A DNA stretch of 64,000 bases from Paragordius varius (lineage: Eukaryota; Nematomorpha): assembly GCA_964247055.1 (NCBI GenBank), contig OZ176052.1:7378001-7442000 (forward strand), written 5' to 3'. The translations under genes and the position numbers were made by a program. Below are positions 26,605 to 37,100 of this stretch, piece after piece; position 1 is the stretch's first letter, and each line of letters opens with the position of its first letter. A model generated the notes under the pieces. The model saw only the letters and a list, made by a program, of their open reading frames with translations. It had not been told where the DNA came from and did not search any database.

Positions 26605-29600
26605 ATGAAGTATTCTATATCAATCGCTGATTATATTATTTTAATATTCTTTCTCATCATATCATGTTCTATTGGGATTGTTTATGCCATCAAAGACAGA
26701 AAAAAAACTAAATTAGACCATGCCTTTGTTGGTAATCGGTATTGCTTAAAATTATTTTAGGAAATTTAAACTTTTTCCAATCGCTTGTTCACTACTTGTC
26801 ACACAAATTTCAGCGATTCTTTTACTTGGAATGCCAGCGGAGTTTTATACTAGAGGTGCTCAATATTGGGTCTATATTATTGGGCAATGGTTGGGGGTAG
26901 TCGTTGCTCTATATATATTTATTCCAGTATTTTGTAATGTTGGGTCTCCGTCGTCTTTTACAGTATTATGATAATTTTATAAATAGTATATTCAAAAACG
27001 TTTTAAATCACCGATTTTAAGGAGTTACTATGCATTGACTTTTATGTTGACTCAAGTATTATTGTCACTTTATTAAATGCTATTTAGCTACTATACGCAT
27101 CTGTTGTTTTATTTGCTCCATGCTTAGCAATCAGTTTAAGTAATTTCATTTTTTTATATAAATTTATTTTGACAGTTGTACCCATTCCTATTACGAAACT
27201 TATATTAATCATTGGAGGAGTTTGTACTTTTTACACATCTATCGTAAGTTTTTTTCATCATATCTCTCTCTAATATATCATGCGACAATTTAACCCTAAA
27301 GCCATATTAACATTAAATTATAATAGATATATACAATAACCACGCTTTCATACATTATGAATTTTAAATGTACTATAATATATGTAAGATATCTGCTAAA
27401 TGTGGCATTAAGTTGTACAAAATTATAAATTTATAACAAGAAATTTTAAATATTCGGGATATATTAATATTGAAACCTTTTATAATTTGGGAGCTAAAGG
27501 TATTTTAGTTTGGTTTTTTTATCAAATTAGCTCTTATTTTTTACATAAAGGAAGTTTTTATTTGTTATTATGCTAGAAATTGCTTTAATATTTCGATTGA
27601 AATTGGGGTGTTTAAATACCCCAGACTATTATAAGATGTATATTTTTTAAAATAACTTCAGACAGAAACGGTTCCAATTTCTATTGCTTCTATCCTAATA
27701 AAAATTATAAAAACGCCGAAATATCCAACTAATATTTAGTAAAATACCATATCAAACTACTTCGACGCCATTTTTATTTTACAAAATTTTTGCAAATTAT
27801 CGTTTATTTAATTTTGAAGTCAAAATTAAAACTAATTCTTTGTTTAAAACATATTAAACATTGATAGAAACAGTAAAAGTGGTTTATTTTGTATTATTTT
27901 CAAATTTAGCTAATTCGCACGTGTCATGTTCACTAAGTTTTACCTCTGGGTTTTACCTTAAAATAAGTATTATTATATATTTTTGAAAGAATTTTTTTAT
28001 ATTTCGGTTTATTCATGGTTATATAAGTGCAAACTTTTGCCATGGTTTCAATTCCTTCCATATTTTTTGAAGTAATTAATTTTAAACAGGCCTGTGTATC
28101 CAAATAACCCAATTTGAATCGAAGGACTGAAATGAATGTGTTGTAACCACGTTAAACTCAAATATTAAAAACTTTAATGAAAAGGCTCATGATTAAAAAT
28201 AAAATTAGCGTTTTTGAAGCGAAAAATAATAATTATATTTAATTTTAAATTTTAATATTTCATATAGCAGTTAAATATAATTTAAACTTTTTATAATAAA
28301 TAACCCTTGGCAAATGTATATTCCTGATTACAATAATGTATTCATTTATATATTTTAAAAACAGTATATTTTGGTCAATTTACATTTATTGTTGGCCAAT
28401 TAGTAATACAGTAGCGTATAATATAAAGCAAATTTTATCCATATTTAATGTTTTAAGATAAAAAAAATTGTAGTTTCAACCATTTGTTGATATTCATACA
28501 CTACTGTATTGCTAATTGGGCAAAAATAATATGAATGAATTTCCTAACAAAAATTTTGATTTAACGTAATTTTAGTCCTTAAAATCTGCTTTGGCCACTT
28601 CAAAAGTTTTTAAATTAATTACCAAGTTATTAATGTTTTTATCTATAAATTTGGGATAAGAAATATAAATCTACAACGTTTAAAGAAGTTCAAAGTAAAA
28701 AATCTATTGTTTTTAATATGCTTTAAGTACTGCTTACCCTAATGTACGGTAATATTTTATATTGTTAGTTCGATTAATAGATTTATTTATTTATTTTACC
28801 CTTATATATTTTAATATTTTCATATTTGGGTTGTATAAAATTTTATGAGTACACTGTCCAATATAATTAATTTATACGATACGATAGCTAAATGGATCAT
28901 TTTGTAGGGTGGATTCAAAACTGTTATATTTACCGATGTGTTTCAATTCCTCATCATATTTATTTCCATCATCATCCTAATGATCAAAGTACATATTTTT
29001 TTATATAACCTCTTTTCTCCAAAATGTTACAAAATATCCATTTAAAGGCAAAACATAAAGGGTAAAAAACTATATTATTGTTACAATGTAAGAAAATAAA
29101 TTTTGATTATTGATATTTAGTTATTTCTACCTAAGATTTCTGTCTTATCAATATATATCTTTCTTTCTTATTTCGCAACCAAATAATGGGTTAAACGAAT
29201 GAAATTTAATTTTTTCAAAAAAAAATAATCTTTAGTTTTAATTCTAATTTCAATTTTATTGCAATTAAAGGGAGTGGGAGAAGTTGGAGGTTTATCCAAA
29301 GTTTACATGGTGGCTCGACAATTAGGACGAATGGAAAGCACATTTAAGTAACACTTTTTGTTTAACTGTACAATTTAAACAACTTTACTGCTGTTTGCTT
29401 GTTTTTGGGAAACATGTATTAACTTAAGATTTTCCTGTTTGCTATGATAAAATTGACAAACTTTAACTTTTTTTTCGCTATAATATCTGGTTAATTATGC
29501 TTTGTCAAGCAACACTTACTTTTTTAACCCTATACTACTAAAAGAAGTATATTATATGCATATAATTTTTTATGTCAATTTAAGAGTATGTGAATACCTT

Positions 29601-32261
29601 AATAAATTATAATGATGCAAATCAAATTTATACGCTGAGTATATATGCGTTTACATTAATTAATCTCAAATGGTCAATACCTTTGTGATAATTTATATTT
29701 ATCATATTTTAGTTTTGATCCTAACCCAACCATCTTTCAAAGTGTGTGGACAATATTTTTTGGGATATTTTTTCTGACTGTTCGGGCTTATGGGGTGTAT
29801 CAACCTTCTGTTCAAAGATATGTCGCTATGCCCTCCATTAAAAATGCACAAAAGTTAAATACAAATTTTAGAAAACATCCATATACTCACTGTTTATATT
29901 TCTTTAGTATGTAAAAACAGTGTTTTATTGAAAAAAAATTTAATCCAAAAATTATCGATACAATAGAAATATGATAAGATCTTAAAATGTATATTTAACA
30001 TTTTGAAGATATTTTTACAAATTTTGCGCTCTATACTAACACTTGTTAAAAATGTTCTTTACCATTACAATTTAATTCGATTGGAAAATATGCTCTTTAT
30101 AAATTTTAATTTATAGAAGTACATATATGGTATTACCTATGCAACTTTTATTGATATTTATACTTTCCTCGTTGGGGTTCATCATGTTGGCAGCTTATCA
30201 ATACTGTGATCCATTAACCCTCAAAATAATTGCCAAAAAAGATTTGGTAAAATTTATTACGCCCTTTATGATTTTATGCTAAAATCGATAAAATTATTAC
30301 ATTTCAAACACTTTTTTTAGTTTTAAGTCATGTTTATATTTAGGGCTTATAATTATCGATTATCGCTAAAATGTCCTTTTTAACCCTGTAATTAATCAGT
30401 TTTTTCGTCAATATTTTTTATACTTTTACTACGAATTGAATTAATCTTATTTGAACTATAGCTATTTACATATAAACATGACGTTATATATAAGCGCCCA
30501 TTAAAACAAATCTTTAAATATACATTTGTATTTGTAAATATTAAAAAATATTTTTTTATATTATTATGCAGTTACTTGCAATCTTCGCCCTACAATCCTT
30601 CAAAGATTTAAAAGGTCTCAACGGTTTATTCTTAGCTTGCCTTTTTAGCGGTTCACTGAGGTAAAAAAAATTAAATTTACGAATTTTTTATCCATAACTT
30701 AAATTCAAACTGAATTCACCTTTAATTTATTATTTTAACTGATTATGTCCAAAATATTTCTTTTTAATTAAAATAATTTCAAAAAATAATTAGGATATTT
30801 TTGTCAAATTTATGAAAATAAAGGTATTTTAAAAGAATATTTAAGGTTTAATTTTTCCGTATGCTTTAATATATTCTGATCCATTTTGTTTTTAAGACAC
30901 AAACAATCCATTCCAATCAAGATTTATAAAATTTTATAAAATTACTTAATTTTTAAAAATAAATGGTTAACATGAAAAAAATACACAACATATTGAATAC
31001 TTCATTTTTAAAGGAAAATATAATTTTTACCACCATATCTATATATATTATAGCACATTATCATCAAGTTTTAATTCTTTGGCCGCTGTGTGCTGGAAAG
31101 ATTTTTTGATTCCCTTAATGCCTTCAGTTATGGTGAAAGTTGGAAAAAATAAAGCATTATCCACCATACTTCCTGCTATCATAGGTTAATCTAATTTTCA
31201 AATATTCATTAATAAATAAGGATAAGGATGGGTATTATAAAAAAATGTATGAATTATAAGGTTTATTTTATTATATAATATTGATATTATTTGTTATCAA
31301 TTCCATTATAATTTTTTAGCTATGATATTTGGAATGCTTGTTATGGCTTTTGCTTTCCTAGCCCAAAATATTGAAGGAGTGTTAAATGTTTAGTTTTTTT
31401 TAATTCAAACAATATTTTTTATATATTCTTTGTTTTATAAATGCGAGTTATTCTTTTCTAACTATCAATTTATGAATAAATATAAAAAAATAGTTTTTAT
31501 AAACTTTTAATGCAATGGTAAATAATATTGTTTTATAAAAATTTATTATTAATAGCTCTACAATATATTTTGTAGGCTTCGTTAGGTGCTTTGGGTGTTT
31601 TTGGTGGGCAAGAACTTTCAATTTTTTTCTTGGGGATGTTTGTATCATGGGTCAATTATAAGGTAAGGTTACTGTAATTAATTTAGTTTTAAACTTGCGA
31701 CTACCTTTTTTATTTCACCCTCCCGAAATACAGTAAATATTTAAAATTTGTAGAAAAATGTAAAGGAATATATTAAATTATTTTAACTTTGTTTTTAATA
31801 ATAACCTATCGTATAGGGTAGCAAAATAAGGAATATGGATATTAATTGGCAACACACTCAATTATATAATAAAAATTAAATTTTATATTGCTTAAGGTTT
31901 AAAAAAGTAAAGCAGTATGTCGTCTTTATTTAAAAGTATATTTGTCTTTTGTTACCTTTTTTTATATAGTTAAATTTTAATTATATTTAGCGCTTAACAT
32001 TTTTTAAATAGATTGCATTTTGCAAAAATTTGATTTTTATATGTAATTTTCATACATTTCGCATTGAATAAAAAGGGCATGCTGGCAGGAAAATTTTGTG
32101 CCGATATTATTTGCATGCTTATCAATATGGGCTTCATGAAACATGCTAAACACATTGCACCACCTTATTTACCAATGCCCCCTCCTCAGATTTCTTCTAG
32201 TCACACAAATTTTTCAAGGTGCCTGTTTAATTTAAATCTGTGTAATATAAAATTTGAAATT

Positions 32262-32296
<35 letters not shown>

Positions 32297-33230
32297 TTGA
32301 ATTCGGATTGTTTTTATAAACTTATATTAATAAATCGAAATATGTTTTTATAAGTTTTATTTTCTGACATTTTTTGCAACACAATTTTCGCATTTAAAGG
32401 TAAAGTTTGCCTTTTTAATGCTTTAAAAATTCTCAGAATAATATATATATTAAAAAGCCAATTTTTTACATTTATTTTTATATAAATTATTTATTCACTC
32501 ACAGTGCCAATACTACATTGTTTTGTTCAGAATTGAATCGCCACATAATCAGTACTAATTTTACAATCTCACTACAAGCTTTTGCAAAGCAAAATGTGTC
32601 ACTCTCAAGTAAAATTTAGTTAAATATTAATAGCTTCAGATCTGATATAGAATATATATATATTTATTAATTTCACATAAATTAAAAATATAATAATAAT
32701 ACGGTTAAAAAATTTTTGAGTTTCATTAAAATTATTCGCACAAAATTTCGATCCATACATTACCAATTTATTCCGCTTATAAATATTTTTTATTGAATAT
32801 CAAGAGCAAATTTAAATATCGAATTAATTCGGTTAAAAGGAAAGGATTTTTTAAACATGATTCGACCACGAATTAAACTACCAGTGTTAAATATTTTTAA
32901 TATGGCGATATATTATTTTTTATTTATTTTGAATTAAAACGGAGTAATATGAAACAATATGTAGTATAATATGACGAAAAAATAATCTATTTTTTTCTTT
33001 TTTTAAAAATGATTATGTTTTTACACATATTTTTTGGCTAAATACTGATTAAATTACAAAATTTTATTTATATTTAAAAATGGTGTAACTAATTGCGATT
33101 TCGCCAAATATTTAACACTAAATTAATTTATTTTTAGCAACCTCTATAAATCCAATTGGTGATGGATTGGGTCCTTACCTCCTTTTGTAAGTTTAATTTA
33201 TACTAAAGTGTCTTTATCATATTAATTTTC

Positions 33231-33272
<42 letters not shown>

Positions 33273-33844
33273 TCATGTATTTTTAGTAAAATATATTCAA
33301 TATCATATCTGCTAATTACGCCAATCGGGTTCTTCCTATGTACACTTATAGCGCTAATTGTTAGTTGGCTTACCGGTAATGAATATTATGTTCTTTTATT
33401 GCTATGATAAATATTAATTAACATATAAGAATATTGTTACAAAAAATAATTTTTTGACAATCTTCATTTTAAACACACATCATCTCTGTTTGATGTGAAG
33501 TGTTTATTGATTCGTTAGAACATTTATTCACTTTAAATGACATATTTGCGTCATGTAAGATATTAAAAATGTTAAGTAGTTTGTAAAATTATGGATGAAA
33601 TAATTTAGAAATCATTATGTAAACCAAAGAAATTTAAGCTTGATCCCATTAACAAATATGTATAATAATCATTATTAAAAATCTTTTACCTATATCCATC
33701 CCCTAAAAATGTGATTTGAAAATTACTCTATTTGTATCCTTTAATTAAGGTTTATGTTATGTTATAATAGGTGGAACTAAAGATACCCAACTGAAATTTG
33801 ATAAAAAGCTTTTGATGCATCCATGGATTGTCAAAAATATTTGA
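26605..33844 (+). CDS. SLC5-family sodium/solute symporter (monocarboxylate/multivitamin type)
   Basis: A plasma-membrane Na+-coupled symporter of the SLC5A6/A8/A12 group. The 18 exons are 26605-26738, 26761-26962, 26987-27055, 27088-27139, 27176-27243, 28908-28988, 29271-29347, 29713-29853, 30117-30246, 30572-30660, 31054-31184, 31320-31387, 31576-31662, 32076-32218, 32505-32608, 33138-33186, 33287-33375 and 33771-33844. All phases join, giving 1788 nt or 595 residues, close to the usual ~610. Motifs in order: ADYIILIFFLIISCSIGI (TM1), ACSLLVTQISAILLLGMPAE, YIQKRFKSPI, GGFKTVIFTDVFQ, NFDPNP, AYGVYQPSVQRYVAMPS, ACLFSGSLSTLSSSFNSLAA (the conserved SxSTxSSxxN loop), GGQELSIFFLGMF, and a short cytosolic tail ending HPWIVKNI. 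Substrate cannot be told from sequence. The first four introns are 22-36 nt; later ones reach 1.7 kb. Confidence 0.95.
26739..27175 (+). other. Cluster of four ultra-short introns (22, 24, 32, 36 nt)
   Basis: The introns are 26739-26760, 26963-26986, 27056-27087 and 27140-27175, each with GT...AG ends. Removing each restores exact, gap-free alignment to SLC5 relatives. Unspliced, the first two bring immediate in-frame stops, and the third shifts frame. The fourth is a multiple of three without a stop in frame. Confidence 0.9.
27555..28170 (-). repeat. Dispersed repeat copy B in symporter intron 5
   Basis: A full-length relative of the 25155-25850 repeat in the same orientation, inside the 1.66-kb intron 27244-28907. 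Its version of the open frame is interrupted. Shared runs include CTTTTGCCATGGTTTCAATT and 'ttttaccttaaaataagtatta'-like sequence. Confidence 0.65.
28361..28521. mobile_element. MITE remnant of the TA-CAGTATGC family
   Basis: Inner arms GGCCAATTAGTAATACAGTA and TACTGTATTGCTAATTGGGC are inverted repeats matching the core of the elements at 16132 and 18883. The left end ACAGTATATTTTGG resembles the family terminus, and the right terminus is lost. It lies in symporter intron 5. Confidence 0.7.
32264..32293. repeat. TA dinucleotide run
   Basis: Uninterrupted (TA)n in symporter intron 14. Similar runs occur at 10930-10958, 17265-17285, 18193-18214, 33238-33268, 55098-55120 and 56858-56878. Confidence 0.9.
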
Positions 33845-34193
33845 TATTTTTATACATGTCAACTATGCATAATATTTATTATCTTATTTAGTAAATTGAA
33901 AAATATATTTATTTTAAGTTATGTTCCGCTAAGTGTTTTGTTGGTAATAGTGTGCGTTCATTAAAATGCATTCTTTACTTGTAGATATTATGCTTTAAAA
34001 TGTTGTCAATGGATCTCTTAACATTTCTATATCCTTACGTTTATTTTCAAATTACACTATTTATCGTGAAATTATTAGTTCATCCATTTATATTTTTATT
34101 TGTAACACATAAATAGTTTTTCGGGAATTTAAAGGTGCAAAATAAACATATAAAAACAGGAGTTTATGGCAGTCGTTTTTAGTAAACTTGATA
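33845..34193. other. Convergent intergenic gap
   Basis: Only 349 bp separate the stop codons of the symporter (plus) and the laccase (minus), so their 3' untranslated regions must abut or overlap. No clear AATAAA could be assigned to either. Confidence 0.6.
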
Positions 34194-37100
34194 TCAATAT
34201 GGTAAATCGAAATCCTCCGTAAATGGGTGACATAGTGGAAATGTTTTTGGAGCTTTAACCATTTGATCGAGCGTTCCAATCTTCAAAGCAATCGTCATTC
34301 CCCCAATCAAATGGAACCCAAGATGGCAATGGAAAAGCCAAAATCCTTGAAATACAATACAATTTTATTTAAAAATATTACTGAAGTTTTTTGTTTCTTA
34401 AATTAAAATTATTTTGGCCATAAAAATATAAAACCTGGGTTGTCAGCTTTGAATCTTATTACGCCATATCCACCCTCTGGAACAGTGAATACGTCTTTTA
34501 ATGGAGGATTTTTTACGTTTCTCTCTAACTCGCCTTTACGATCCAATTCTTTTACCTAATTATTAATTCTGATATAGATTATTTTATTAAAGTATTCGAA
34601 TAAGTAAGAAAATTTATACCATTAAATAAAACATTTATTTTACATAACCGAAATATATTTAAATCATATGAAATTTATTAGAATTTATGTTGGTTTAAAC
34701 GATTCGACGCAAAAATTTACTGCCAAAAATTTAAAAATGTTTAATTACCTCCTCCAAAGTTATGTTGTTACTGAGGCGAACTTGGCTTAATACGGCAAAT
34801 GCTGTCCCATGTAAATGAAAGGAATGAATGTTAAACCTACCATTACGTCCTAATAAGAATCATATAAATTTTGGCCGCTTTTTACATTAGTAAAACTATT
34901 ATAAGTTATGTAGGAGAGCTCAATCAATCTACCAGCAAAAATATACAGTATTTGTCCTATTTATTAATCTATTATTCCATAGCAATCACAAATAAAACCT
35001 GCCTTTATATCTAGAATTTCATTTTTTTCAAAAGATTAACAACCATACATATGTGTTTAATCATAAATCCGATTTATAAGGTATATTACACAAAAAATTG
35101 ATTAAAATATTTAAATCATTTTTTCATAATACCTTCATCTACTACCACGAATTCTATGACATCTCCAAACTGTATATCATACTTTTGAATACATTTACAT
35201 TTTTGGCTACCATTCAAACAGTGGGCATGTGTCGTTTCCACATTGCAAAACAGAGACGAGTCCACATCTTCGAATTGCGTTAATAAGGGTGCAGGGGGAG
35301 GATCAAACGTTATATTGTTAATATTTGGTGTAGCTAATGTTAAAAAAATCATAATTAAATGTTTTGCACGGAGTTTAAAATTTAACATTTATAAAAAAAT
35401 TATTAAAACTATATTTACAAAAATAATAATATTTTTATTTGATAAGGAGTGTGTTATAGGGATAATTTTTAATCATGATATAGAATTATTCTAGTATTAA
35501 AGTATAACGATATAATTTCTTTTTACACCATAAGACAATATTTATATTCAGGGAACAAAGCTAAACTCTTGGGCTAATGCCTAAATTTTTGTAACTATTA
35601 TTAGAGTATAATTAGGAAAAGTTTTAAAATCATGAATCTTATAAATTTCTGATTAAATTTAGAAACAAAATTTATTATTAAAATATATATTTGATAACAG
35701 ACTATCCACATACAAATATCTAATAACAAAGGATATCAAATACAACATATGGGCGCTTTGAATTTGGTTTCCCAGTCATAACCAATCAATTGATATATAA
35801 TATATAAATTTTAAAAGAAATTAAAAATAGTTAATAAATAAAATGTATTTCTGTATCCATGAAATATATTTGACAATCGCATGCTCAGGGCTGAGATTAA
35901 CAATGGAAAAATTGTGGGGGAACAGGATTACAATTTTGACAATGCGAATCAGTTATCCAATTTAAACAATTTGCTATTTATACTATTAACATTATATAAA
36001 ACGCAGTTAAATGAAAATTTTATAAAAATTTGAAATCTGAGAATATGTTGTAATTGAATTTATTTTTAATTTCATCAATTCTTTCGTTATTTATAAATGC
36101 TAATAATATTTTGATATATAATTAAGGTGACCAGACAGACGTCCCGCTTTAAGGTGACCAGACGTCCCGCTTTTTCACACTTTGTCCCGCGTCCCGCTAC
36201 GTTTTTAAAATGTCCCGCTTTTTCACGATTATATAAAAAAAAAATTTTTTTAATACAAATAAATTTTTTTTATCCGTTTAAATTTTTTATCATTAAATAT
36301 CTTTAAATTCTATTCAATTTTAAATTAAATTTTTTATTTTTAAATTAAAAATATTTATTTTTTTCAAATTTATATAATATGACTATACACCTACTACTAC
36401 TGTCATCATTACCAAAACCCAAGTTAATACCACAAATCTCTAGATTAAAAGACAAATTGATCGGTACCTTACACGTTTATTCCAGAAAATTAAGGTAATA
36501 TAATATTTATTATACTAATAGTAGTTAATATATATGAGCACAAAAGGAGGTTGTAAATTCAACGATGAATTAATGAAAGATTTTCCTTTTATCAAAAAAA
36601 ACGAAGAATGAATCATCTGTTAAATGTCTTATAAGCGAGGGGGAATTCACCCTAGCACATGGCGGCAAGCATGATATTACAAAGCATATGGAAACACAGA
36701 AACATAAAAATTTTTTAGATATGGCGGCATCATCTTACAAAATGAGCGATTTTTTTCGAAAAACCGCTTTTGGAGAGGAAGAAAAGAATTTGGCATTAGC
36801 TGAGGGCGTGTTATCTTTTCACGCCGTTAATCACAATCATTTCTTTAGATCTATGGACTGTACCTCACAAGTTATTCGCACGTTATTCCATAAAAAATTT
36901 ACATGTGCCCGTACAAAGGCTGAAGCCATTGTGTGCCACGTCCTTTCGCCACATGCATTTTCTGAAATACAAAAAGATTTGCTGAAAATTAATTTCTTAT
37001 CCCTATACTCTGATGCATCAAATCACCATAAACAAATTTATTTCCCACTTTAATAGGATATATTGATTCAGAAACCGGAGTAAAAACTAATTTAGATTTA

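Noticed and set aside
35243-35494. 83-codon plus-strand open frame
   Set aside because: It overlaps laccase exon 7 antisense and has no motif; the minus-strand exon matches its family.
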